From assembly GCA_964454795.1 (NCBI GenBank), contig CAYVUM010000028.1:1-33853 (forward strand): a stretch of DNA of 33,853 nucleotides, read 5' to 3'. Below the pieces are notes generated by a model. That model worked only from the letters and a program-made list of their open reading frames with translations. It was not told the DNA's origin and did not search any database. A program made the position numbers and the translations under genes. Position 1 is the first letter of the stretch, and each line of letters opens with the position of its first letter. Source of the DNA: CAYVUM01 sp964454795. Lineage in GTDB: Bacteria; Pseudomonadota; Alphaproteobacteria; Rhodospirillales; Defluviicoccaceae. Shown one piece after another: positions 24,349 to 32,064 of the stretch.

Positions 24349-25359
24349 TCAGACCTCATGGCAGTGGACCGCGCCGGCCGCGGCGGACCGGTCGGGTACG
24401 GGTTGCTCGGGCAGAACCAGACCGGCCAGGGCACGGGCGTGGAGGGGAACCAGATCGTCGGCGATGCGGTGGCTGACGCTCGCTTCCGCGAACGCGGTCC
24501 GGGCAGCGCTGGCGGCGGCGAACAGGCCGCCGAGGCGGCGGGCGAGATCGAGGCGGGTCGAGACCAGCCGGCGGATGCCGAGACCGGCGAACGCTGCGCC
24601 AAGGTCGATGGCCTCCACCGGATCGCCGCCCGCCGGCAGAACCAGCACCGGCTCGGCATCGGCGGCAGCGGCCAGGTCGGCGAGCCAGCGCCGGTCGGCC
24701 TCGGCGAACGGATTGCCGCCGGGAGCGTCGATGAGCACCGGCGCGCCGGTCGTTGCCGGCGCGGCCGCAAGGCCGGCCTTCAGGGCATCGGGAGTGCGCG
24801 AGACGACCAGACCGATCCCGAGGATGCGGGTGTAGGCGCCAAGCTGTTCAATCGCCCCGGCCCGGCGGGTGTCGACGGTGATCACCCGCACCTGCCGCCC
24901 CTGGCGTCGCAGCCGTGCAGCAAGCTTGGCAACAACGGTGGTCTTGCCGGCGCCCGGGGGGCCGACGAACATCAGCGGCCGGTTGACCGGTTCAGCGAGG
25001 GACAGAAAGCCGAACACCCGGTCGATGGCCGCCGCCAGTGTCGCAGTGGCCGTCTCGCCGCAGGCGACCCGCCCGGCAAGGCGATCGATCAGCGCCGTTG
25101 GCGTGCCGTGCGAGGCGAGACCGAGGCGGATGTCCTCGACGGTCAGGCCGGTCGTGTCCGCGCCGGCCTCATCCGGATCGAACGGAAGCCATCCACCCCC
25201 GCCGCCCGGGCCGCTGTCCGCATCCCGGGCGGCGGTGATCTCCACAGCCCCGTCGGTGCGGTGGCCGGTGGCGACGATGATCGCCTCGTCGCCGAGAGCG
25301 GCGCGCACCTGCTCCATGGCCTGGGTCATCGTCGGGGCGGTAAACACTTTCAGGCGCAT
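24349..25359 (-). CDS. flhF: Flagellar SRP-type GTPase FlhF
   Basis: A signal-recognition-particle-type GTPase that places the flagellum, usually at a pole. The N-terminal basic part (MRLKVFTAPTMTQAMEQVRA) and LGDEAIIVAT are FlhF-specific. The NG domain holds the P-loop GPPGAGKT (133-140), DTRRAGA (163-169), DAPG (211-214; DTAG or DTPG in most members) and TRLD (268-271; TKxD in most). The length is 336 aa, somewhat short because the linker between B and NG domains is brief and Gly-rich. It sits between flhA and flhG, as in many polar flagellates. Confidence 0.95.
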   Translation of the reverse strand: MRLKVFTAPTMTQAMEQVRAALGDEAIIVATGHRTDGAVEITAARDADSGPGGGGGWLPFDPDEAGADTTGLTVEDIRLGLASHGTPTALIDRLAGRVACGETATATLAAAIDRVFGFLSLAEPVNRPLMFVGPPGAGKTTVVAKLAARLRRQGRQVRVITVDTRRAGAIEQLGAYTRILGIGLVVSRTPDALKAGLAAAPATTGAPVLIDAPGGNPFAEADRRWLADLAAAADAEPVLVLPAGGDPVEAIDLGAAFAGLGIRRLVSTRLDLARRLGGLFAAASAARTAFAEASVSHRIADDLVPLHARALAGLVLPEQPVPDRSAAAGAVHCHEV

Positions 25360-25378
25360 CGTCGCTCCCCTCGCCGCC

Positions 25379-27511
25379 TCAGACCTGACCCACGGTCTTG
25401 ACCCTGGCTTTTGCGAAAACCTCGGCCTGGGACATCACCACCGTCGCCGGCCGGAACCGCTCGATCACTGAGCGGACATAGGGGCGGATTGCCGGACTGG
25501 TGAGCAGCACCGGCGTCTCCCCGACCATCGCCTGGCGCTCCAGGGCCGCCCGAACCGCGACCATGAACTGCTGCAGCCGGCTCGGAGCCATCGCCAGATG
25601 GCGGTCCTCGCCGTTGCCGACCAGGCTCTCCGCAAACGCCTGCTCCCACTCGGCGGTCAGCGGCAGCAACGGAATGAAGCCCTTGTCGTTGACGGCGGTG
25701 GCGCTGATCTGGCGGGCGAGCCGGCAGCGGACATGCTCGGTGATCGCAGTGACGCTGCGTGACTGGGCGCAGGCTTCGGCAATCGCTTCCAGGATCGTCG
25801 GCAGGTCGCGGATCGACACCCGCTCGGCGAGCAGGTTCTGCAGCACCCGCTGGACGCCGCCGAGGGAGATCCGGTTCGGGAGCAGGTCGGCGACCAGCTT
25901 CTGATGGTCCTTGTCCAGCTCGTCGAGGAGCTTCTGGGTCTCCGCGAAGGACAACAGCTCAGCCATGTTGTCCTTGATCACTTCGGTGAGGTGCGTGGTG
26001 ATGACGGTGGCCGGATCGACGACGGTGAAGCCCCGGAACAACGCTTCCTCGCGCTGGGTCTGATCGACCCACATCGCCGGCAGGCCGAAGGTCGGCTCCC
26101 GGGTCTTCTCACCGGGCAGGGACAGTTCGCCGCCCTGGGGGTCCATGACCAGCAGCATGTCCGGGCGGAGCTCACCGGTGCCGGCCTCGATCTCCTTGAC
26201 CCGGATGGCGTAGCCGTTGGGGACAAGCTGCATGTTGTCCTGGATGCGCACGCTCGGCATCACAAAGCCGATCTCGCTGGCCAGCTGGCGGCGCAGCGCC
26301 TTGATCTGGTCGGTGAGGGCATGGCCGCGGCCGCTGCCGTTGACCAGCGACAGCAGCGCATAACCGAGTTCGAGGCGGATGTGATCCATCTGCAGCGCCG
26401 TGGCGATCGGCTCCTCGGCGACCGGCGCGGCCGCGGCTTCCGCCTCGGCCTCGACGGCCGCAGCCACGATCCGCTGGCGGGACGACCGGTCGACGGCCCA
26501 GGCCGAGCCGCCGGTCAGGGCGGCGAGGAACAGGAACGGCAGCGCCGGGATCCCCGGCAGCGCCGCCAGGGCCACCATCAGCACCGAGCTCATCACCAGG
26601 GCCCGCGGCTGGCCGCCCAGTTGCTGGACCAGGGCGCGCTCGGTGGTCTCGGCGACGCTCGCCTTGGTGACGATCATACCGGCGGCGGTGGAGACGATCA
26701 GCGCCGGGATTTGCGAGACCAGCCCGTCGCCGACGGTCAGCCGGGTGTAGGTATCGGCAGCGTCGGCAAATGACAGGCCCTGTTGGGCGACGCCGATGAT
26801 CATCCCGCCGATGATGTTGATGGCGGTGATCAGCAGGCCGGCGATGGCATCACCGCGCACGAATTTGGCGGCACCGTCCATCGCGCCGTAGAAACTGCTC
26901 TCGTTCTCCAGTTCGCGGCGGCGCTCGCGGGCGTAGTCTTCGGAGATCAGCCCGGCCGACAGGTCGGCGTCGATCGCCATCTGCTTGCCGGGCATGGCAT
27001 CAAGGGTGAACCGGGCAGCAACCTCGGCGATCCGGCCCGAGCCCTTGGTGATGACGACGAAATTGACGATCACCAGGATCGCGAAGACGATCAGCCCGAT
27101 CACGAAGTTGCCGCCCATCACGAAGCCGCCGAACGCCTCGATCACCCGGCCGGCGGCGTCCGGTCCCTCGTGGCCATGGGCAAGGATCAGCCGGGTCGAG
27201 GCGAGGTTAAGCGCCAGGCGCATCATCGTCGCGAGCAGCAGCACGGTCGGGAAGGCGTTGAAGTGCAGAGGCTTCTCGACGAACAGCGCGGTCATCAGGA
27301 CCAGCACCGAAAAGGTCAGCGAGAACGCCAGCGCCAGATCGAGCAGCCATCGCGGCATCGGCAGGATCAGCACCACCAGGATGGCAACGACTCCGATGGC
27401 CAGCGGAATGTCGCCGCCTTTGAGGGCGTCGAGGGCGCGCTGAAGGACGCCGAATGCCGGTCCGGCGGGCTCGCCGGTGGTCCGGGGCGCGGGCGGGGCG
27501 TCGTTGGCCAT
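25379..27511 (-). CDS. flhA: Flagellar export gate protein FlhA
   Basis: The large inner-membrane subunit of the flagellar type III export gate. The N-terminal half has about eight hydrophobic helices (e.g. LAIGVVAILVVLILPMPRW and FVIGLIVFAILVIVNFVVIT). The family signature RFTLDAMPGKQMAIDADL is at 167-184, and LSAGLISEDYARERRRELE leads into the cytoplasmic loop. The C-terminal half (about 350-710) is the soluble nonameric ring that binds chaperones and FliJ. The length (710 aa) is normal. The start MANDAPPAPR is 30 bp past the flbD stop, with an AGGA-like site upstream. Confidence 0.97.
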   Translation of the reverse strand: MANDAPPAPRTTGEPAGPAFGVLQRALDALKGGDIPLAIGVVAILVVLILPMPRWLLDLALAFSLTFSVLVLMTALFVEKPLHFNAFPTVLLLATMMRLALNLASTRLILAHGHEGPDAAGRVIEAFGGFVMGGNFVIGLIVFAILVIVNFVVITKGSGRIAEVAARFTLDAMPGKQMAIDADLSAGLISEDYARERRRELENESSFYGAMDGAAKFVRGDAIAGLLITAINIIGGMIIGVAQQGLSFADAADTYTRLTVGDGLVSQIPALIVSTAAGMIVTKASVAETTERALVQQLGGQPRALVMSSVLMVALAALPGIPALPFLFLAALTGGSAWAVDRSSRQRIVAAAVEAEAEAAAAPVAEEPIATALQMDHIRLELGYALLSLVNGSGRGHALTDQIKALRRQLASEIGFVMPSVRIQDNMQLVPNGYAIRVKEIEAGTGELRPDMLLVMDPQGGELSLPGEKTREPTFGLPAMWVDQTQREEALFRGFTVVDPATVITTHLTEVIKDNMAELLSFAETQKLLDELDKDHQKLVADLLPNRISLGGVQRVLQNLLAERVSIRDLPTILEAIAEACAQSRSVTAITEHVRCRLARQISATAVNDKGFIPLLPLTAEWEQAFAESLVGNGEDRHLAMAPSRLQQFMVAVRAALERQAMVGETPVLLTSPAIRPYVRSVIERFRPATVVMSQAEVFAKARVKTVGQV

Positions 27512-27541
27512 GGTGTCCTGGCGGATCCGCGGCGCGGGCGG

Positions 27542-28915
27542 TCAGGCCAGCGTCCGCTCTCCCTCGCCCGGCAGCGGTACGGCGAAGCCCTCGGCGCTGT
27601 ACTGGCGCAGCTTGTTGCGCAGGGTGCGGATGGAGATGCCAAGGATATTGGCGGCGTCGGTCCGGTTGCCGTAGCAGTGGTGGAGGGTATCGATGATCAG
27701 GTCGCGCTCCACGTCGGAGACCCGGCGGCCGATCAGCCCGGCGACGCTGTCGACTCCGCCGTCCGCGGACAGTCCGGGCGCGGATGGGCTGCCGCCGCCC
27801 TCGCCCCCGGTCAGGTCGTCACCGGGGAGCAGGACCGCCTCCGGGCCGATCTCGTCGCCGGCGGCAAGCAGCACGGCGCGATGCAGGGTGTTCTCCAGTT
27901 CGCGGACATTGCCCGGCCAGGGGTAGGCGAGCAGCCGCCGCTGGACGTCGCGGGACAGGGTCGGCACCGGGCGGCCATTGGCCTCGGCGTAGCGGCGAGC
28001 GAAATGCTCGGCCAGTACCAGGATGTCCTGGGGCCGGTCCTTGAGCGCCGGCAACGTGAGCGTGACCACATTGAGGCGGAAGAACAGATCCTCGCGGAAC
28101 CGGCCGTCGCGCACGCAGGCGGCGAGATCGCGGTTGGAGGTGGCGAGCAGCCGCACGTCCACTTTCACCGGCGTCGAGCCGCCGACCCGGTCCAGCTCCC
28201 GCTCCTGCACCACCCGCAACAGCTTGGCCTGCAGGCGAACGTCCATCTCGCTGACCTCGTCGAGCAGCAGGGTGCCGCCGTGGGCTTCTTCGAACCGGCC
28301 GATCCGCCGGGCGACGGCGCCGGTGAACGCGCCCTTCTCATGGCCGAACAGCTCGCTCTCGAGCAGTTGCTCCGGGATCGCTGCGCAGTTGACGGCCACG
28401 AACCGTCCTTTGGCGCGGCGGCTGTGATCGTGGACGAAGCGGGCGATCAGTTCCTTGCCGGTGCCGGACGGGCCGCAGATCAGGACACTGGCATCGCTGG
28501 GCGCGATCCTCTCGGCAAGCGCGAGCAGCTCGGCCATCCGCGGATCGCGGTGGACCAGGGTCCGGGTGTCTTCGGCCACGGCGGCGAGCACCGCGCCGAT
28601 CAGTTCGGCGTCGGGCGGCAACGGCAGGTATTCCCGGGCACCCGCCTTGATCGCAGCGACGGCGGCGCGGGTGTCGTTGCCGATCCCGCAGGCCACCACT
28701 GGTGCGGCGATCCGCTCCAGGCGCAGGCTTTCGATCAGCCGGGCGACGTCGAGGCGAACGTCGATCAGGATCAGGTCGGCACCCTGGCCGGTGCGGACGA
28801 TCTCCAGCCCGGCCTCGATGGTATCCGCCTGCAGGACCCTGGCCCCGCGGGCATGGGCGATCCGGCTGGCAGCGCCGATGTGGCCGTCCAGAACACCGAT
28901 GATCAGCAGACGCAT
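27542..28915 (-). CDS. flbD: Sigma54-dependent flagellar activator FlbD
   Basis: Activates late flagellar promoters through sigma54-RNA polymerase and represses early ones in Caulobacter. Domains: a degenerate receiver (1-115) beginning MRLLIIGVLDGH, which lacks the acidic pair but keeps an Asp at 52; an AAA+ domain with Walker A GPSGTGKE (148-155), ESELFGHEKGAFTGA (186-200) containing the sigma54-contacting GAFTGA, and Walker B TLLLDE (215-220); and a Fis-type C-terminal helix-turn-helix (RTDAANILGISIRTLRNKL). The N terminus, the VVACG region and the C-terminal helix all match FlbD rather than NtrC. FlbD activity is known to depend on FliX instead of phosphorylation; fliX is not in the window. 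The length is 457 aa. Confidence 0.94.
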   Translation of the reverse strand: MRLLIIGVLDGHIGAASRIAHARGARVLQADTIEAGLEIVRTGQGADLILIDVRLDVARLIESLRLERIAAPVVACGIGNDTRAAVAAIKAGAREYLPLPPDAELIGAVLAAVAEDTRTLVHRDPRMAELLALAERIAPSDASVLICGPSGTGKELIARFVHDHSRRAKGRFVAVNCAAIPEQLLESELFGHEKGAFTGAVARRIGRFEEAHGGTLLLDEVSEMDVRLQAKLLRVVQERELDRVGGSTPVKVDVRLLATSNRDLAACVRDGRFREDLFFRLNVVTLTLPALKDRPQDILVLAEHFARRYAEANGRPVPTLSRDVQRRLLAYPWPGNVRELENTLHRAVLLAAGDEIGPEAVLLPGDDLTGGEGGGSPSAPGLSADGGVDSVAGLIGRRVSDVERDLIIDTLHHCYGNRTDAANILGISIRTLRNKLRQYSAEGFAVPLPGEGERTLA

Positions 28916-28943
28916 GGCAGTCAGTCCCTCTCGCCGGTGGCTG

Positions 28944-29870
28944 TCAGTCGAAGTAGCTGATCCGCTCGCCCGGCGGCAGCACGCTGTTGAGCAGGATTTC
29001 CAGTTGCCGGGGATTCTCCTGGCGGGCGATGGAAATTGTCGCGACGATGTAGATGCGGTCGATCAGCGCCTGACGGGCGGCGATCCGTTCGATCTTGGCA
29101 GCAACCGGGGCAAGCACCAGGTTGGCCAGCACGGCCCCGTAGAACGTGGTCAGCAGGGCCACGGCCATGGCCGGGCCGATCGTCGAAGGGTCCTCCAGCC
29201 GGCTCAGCATCTGGACGAGACCGATCAGCGTGCCGATCAGGCCCATCGCCGGTGCGAACTCGGCGGCTTTGCGCAACACTGCGGCACTGGTGCCGGTACG
29301 GTGGGCGCGGGCGTGCAGGTCCTGGAGAAGGATGCTCTCCAGGTCGGCCTCGCCCAGGCCGTCGACGACAAGGCTGAGGCCCTTGTGAAGCGCCGGCTCA
29401 CCGGCGACATCGTCGAGATGGCGCTGCAGCGGCAGGTGGCCCTGGCGGCGGGCGATCTCCGCATAGCGCAGCGAGCGGGTCGCCGCGGCAGCGGGCTCGG
29501 CGCGGCCGCGCACCAGCGCCCGGGCAGCGTCGCGCGCCGCCGCGATCACGTCTGCGGCCGAAAAGCCGATGGTGACCGCGGCGATCGTCCCGCCGAACAC
29601 GATCAGCAGCGAGGGGAGGTTGAAGAATGATCCGGCCGATCCGCCAAGGACGATCGCCGTCGCGATCAGGCCGATACCGCCGGTGAGACCGGCCGCTGTC
29701 GCCACATCGAGGCTGGAGCGGCTTTCCGGCAGCGGCGCCGGCGCCGGCAGACCCCCCCCGGGAGTCTTCACGCCGGCGGCCGGTCCGGCAGCGGCCGGTC
29801 CGGCAGCGGCCGGTCCGGCAGCGGAAGGTCCGGCAGCGGAAGGTCCGGCAGCGGAAGGTCCGGCAGCCAT
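28944..29870 (-). CDS. MotA/PomA-like stator-family ion-channel protein
   Basis: 308 aa. After a repetitive GPSAA/GPAAA leader of about 30 residues come four hydrophobic segments: AGLTGGIGLIATAIVLGGSA (about 60-80), FNLPSLLIVFGGTIAAVTIG (about 83-102), then FAPAMGLIGTLIGLVQML (about 205-222) and IGPAMAVALLTTFYGAVLAN (about 232-251). This follows the MotA/PomA pattern with a long cytoplasmic loop between segments 2 and 3. It probably powers rotation or is a stator paralogue kept with the flagellar genes. No motB or pomB is adjacent, although stator genes normally come as a pair. The ATG at 29870 lies 3 nt after the fliN stop. A GTG before KTPGGG (around 29769) would remove the repeats and cannot be excluded. 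Confidence 0.88.
   Translation of the reverse strand: MAAGPSAAGPSAAGPSAAGPAAAGPAAAGPAAGVKTPGGGLPAPAPLPESRSSLDVATAAGLTGGIGLIATAIVLGGSAGSFFNLPSLLIVFGGTIAAVTIGFSAADVIAAARDAARALVRGRAEPAAAATRSLRYAEIARRQGHLPLQRHLDDVAGEPALHKGLSLVVDGLGEADLESILLQDLHARAHRTGTSAAVLRKAAEFAPAMGLIGTLIGLVQMLSRLEDPSTIGPAMAVALLTTFYGAVLANLVLAPVAAKIERIAARQALIDRIYIVATISIARQENPRQLEILLNSVLPPGERISYFD
29782..29867 (-). repeat. 15-bp tandem repeat encoding the N terminus of the MotA/PomA-like protein
   Basis: Almost six copies of GGTCCGGCAGCGGCC or GGTCCGGCAGCGGAA (plus-strand orientation), ending directly at the start codon. They encode GPSAA and GPAAA in frame. The period is a multiple of three, so copy-number changes would keep the frame. 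Confidence 0.92.
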
Positions 29871-29873
29871 CCC

Positions 29874-30227
29874 TCAGTTACGCTCGCTTTTGACGATTTC
29901 GGTCATGGTGACGCCGAGACGGTCCTCAACCACCACCACCTCGCCGCGCGCCACCAGGCGGTTGTTGACATAAATATCGATCGCCTCGCCGACCCGGCGG
30001 TCGAGCTCGACCACAGCGCCGCGGCCGAGCTTGAGGAGCTGACTGACCTCCATGGTCGCGCGCCCGAGCACCGCCGAGACCTGAACGGGGATGTTGTACA
30101 CCGCCTCCAGATCGTGGCTGCTGCGGGGGCCATCTGCTTCGCCCGCCGGCTTGCCGTCGGCGGCCTTCTCGGCCGGGTCGGACACCTCATCGAGGCTGTT
30201 AAAGTCAAAATCCTTCTCGTCGCCCAT
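29874..30227 (-). CDS. fliN: Flagellar motor switch protein FliN
   Basis: Part of the C-ring that sets rotation direction. 117 aa: an acidic, variable N-terminal part (about 1-38), then a C-terminal SpoA domain with YNIPVQVSAVLGRATMEVSQ, LLKLGRGAVVELDRRVGEAI and DIYVNNRLVARGEVVVVEDR, a close match to FliN. It lies between fliH and the MotA/PomA-like gene with gaps of 14 and 3 nt. No fliM is in this window. The start ATG at 30227 has AGGAGGT about 6 nt upstream. Confidence 0.97.
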   Translation of the reverse strand: MGDEKDFDFNSLDEVSDPAEKAADGKPAGEADGPRSSHDLEAVYNIPVQVSAVLGRATMEVSQLLKLGRGAVVELDRRVGEAIDIYVNNRLVARGEVVVVEDRLGVTMTEIVKSERN

Positions 30228-30241
30228 GCGTGACCTCCTGG

Positions 30242-31024
30242 TTATTCGGCAGCGATCGCGCCGGTTGGTGGTGGAGCTGAAGGCACCGCGCGGCCCGCGC
30301 CGGCCTCCGGGCCCGCGCCGCCTGCAGCCGGCTCGGCGGCCGGCTCGGCGGCGAACACGCCGGCGGCATCCCCGAGGGTACGGGCAAGGATCGCGTCGAT
30401 CTCGTCGCGGAGGGCGGCGGCATGCCGGACGGCCTGTCCGCCCTGCCAGCGGATCCGGCAGTCGCCGGCCGCGATTGCCGGGTCAGCGATCACCTCAAAG
30501 GCGCCGGCAAAGCCGCGGTTCAGCGCCAGGTCGGTGAGACGCGCGGCGATCGCCGGGCGATCGACCTCACAGACGTGAACGGTCAGTGCGAGGGGCTCGC
30601 GCAACTCATCGAGCACCCGGCCCACGGTCGCGGCGACGAACTCCGGCCCCTGGTCCGCTTCCAAAACCGGAATGAGGCGACGGACGATGGCGGCGGCGAG
30701 GCGGGCGGCGCGGAGTTCGCAATCCGCGATCAACTGCGCGCGCCCGGCGGCGGCGGCCTCGATCTGGCCGGCAAGGCGGGCCAGGGTCTCGTCGATCCGC
30801 CGCTCGAGGACGGCCGAGGCTTCCCGTTCCGCCGCCGCCCGGCCTTCGACCCGACCCTCCTCGCGGACGCGGGCGAGATCGGCCTCGTTGTAGAGCCGGG
30901 CCGGCTCCGGATCCGGTTCAGGAAAGACGTCGTCCGGATCGGGTGCGGGCGGAGCCGCCATTTCCGTCTCGAACAGCGGTGCGGCGAAGTCCCGGTCGAA
31001 GAGATAGGGAACGGGCGCGGACAT
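30242..31024 (-). CDS. fliH: FliH-like flagellar export regulator
   Basis: FliH binds FliI and delivers it to the export gate. 260 aa: a Pro/Asp-rich N-terminal region with LYNEADLARVREEGRVEGRA, where the spaced Gly/Glu fits the FliH helix; a long Ala/Arg-rich coiled region (about 60-110); and a C-terminal domain with IVRRLIPVLEADQGPEF and DPAIAAGDCRIRWQGGQAVR, which matches the FliH/YscL end. The last 40 residues are a low-complexity Ala/Pro/Glu tail beyond the family core. It sits between fliG and fliN, as is usual. Sequence conservation is low in this family, but the C-terminal block and context agree. Confidence 0.88.
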   Translation of the reverse strand: MSAPVPYLFDRDFAAPLFETEMAAPPAPDPDDVFPEPDPEPARLYNEADLARVREEGRVEGRAAAEREASAVLERRIDETLARLAGQIEAAAAGRAQLIADCELRAARLAAAIVRRLIPVLEADQGPEFVAATVGRVLDELREPLALTVHVCEVDRPAIAARLTDLALNRGFAGAFEVIADPAIAAGDCRIRWQGGQAVRHAAALRDEIDAILARTLGDAAGVFAAEPAAEPAAGGAGPEAGAGRAVPSAPPPTGAIAAE

Positions 31025-31038
31025 CAGGCGCTCTCCGG

Positions 31039-32058
31039 TCAGTAGACCAGCTCGTCGCGGTCGCCGCCGGTGGAGATGGTGATCTCCCCGGCGTCGGCGA
31101 GCGTCTTGGCAGTGGAGACAATCGCCCCCTGCGCTTCGTCGACATCGCGCAGCCGCACCGGCCCCATCGCCTCCATGTCCTCGCGCAGCATCTTCGCGGC
31201 GCGCTCGGACATGTTGCGCATGAACAGGTCCTTGATCTCCTCGGACGCACCCTTGAGAGCCAGCGCCAGCTTGTCCTTCTCCACCCGGCGCATCACCTGC
31301 TGCACACCGGGGGCGTCGAGGCGGATCAGGTCCTCGAAGGCGAACATCAGCTGCTTGATCTTTTCCGCGGAGTCGCTGTTGCGCTCCTCCAGGGCGGTCA
31401 TGAACCGGTTTTCGGTGTTGCGATCGAGATTGTTAAAGATATCGGCCATGATTTCGTGACTATCGGGGCGGGCTGTCTGCGCGAGGTTGGTCATGAATTC
31501 AGTCCTGAGGGTCTTTTCCAGATGGTCGAGAATGTCCTTCTGGACCGTTTCCATGCGCAGCATCCGCATGATCACTTCCATGGCAAAGTTCTCAGGCAGA
31601 AGCGCCAGTACACGGGCGGCATGGTCCGGCTTGATCTTCGAGAGCACCACGGCGACGGTTTGCGGATATTCGTTCTTGAGATAGTTGGCGAGGACGGCGC
31701 CGTTGACGTTGCCGAGCTTCTCCCACATCGTCCGGCCGGCCGGCCCGCGGATCTCCTCCATCAGCGACTGAACCCGCTCGCGGTCCATGAACTGGTTGAG
31801 CAGGCGCTCGGTGGTGTCGTAGGTTCCGACCAGCGAGCCGGCGGTGGAGAGCTGATCGGCGAACTCCACAACGAGGCGCTCGACCACGGCGGCACTGACG
31901 TTGCCGAGGTTGGCCATGGTCTGGGTCAGGCCGCGGATTTCCACGTCATCCATGCGCTCGAACAGTCTCCCCGCCCGTTCCGGGCCGAGCGCGAGCAGAA
32001 AGATCGCCGCTTTTTGCGGGCCGGTGAGCAGGCGGTATTCGTCCTTGAGACGGGTCAT
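31039..32058 (-). CDS. fliG: Flagellar motor switch protein FliG
   Basis: The C-ring protein that joins FliF to the switch complex and contacts the stator. 339 aa. The N-terminal domain (about 1-100) carries LTGPQKAAIFLLALGPERAG; the middle domain has NEYPQTVAVVLSKIKPDHAA, equivalent to the conserved EHPQ region (Tyr replaces His). The C-terminal domain has MFAFEDLIRLDAPGVQQVMR and NMSERAAKMLREDMEAMGPV, with the charged torque-helix residues. It lies 6 nt after the fliF stop, in the usual fliF-fliG order. The ATG at 32058 follows AAAGC-type sequence without a strong ribosome site, so translation may be coupled to fliF. Confidence 0.97.
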   Translation of the reverse strand: MTRLKDEYRLLTGPQKAAIFLLALGPERAGRLFERMDDVEIRGLTQTMANLGNVSAAVVERLVVEFADQLSTAGSLVGTYDTTERLLNQFMDRERVQSLMEEIRGPAGRTMWEKLGNVNGAVLANYLKNEYPQTVAVVLSKIKPDHAARVLALLPENFAMEVIMRMLRMETVQKDILDHLEKTLRTEFMTNLAQTARPDSHEIMADIFNNLDRNTENRFMTALEERNSDSAEKIKQLMFAFEDLIRLDAPGVQQVMRRVEKDKLALALKGASEEIKDLFMRNMSERAAKMLREDMEAMGPVRLRDVDEAQGAIVSTAKTLADAGEITISTGGDRDELVY

Positions 32059-32064
32059 CGCGGC

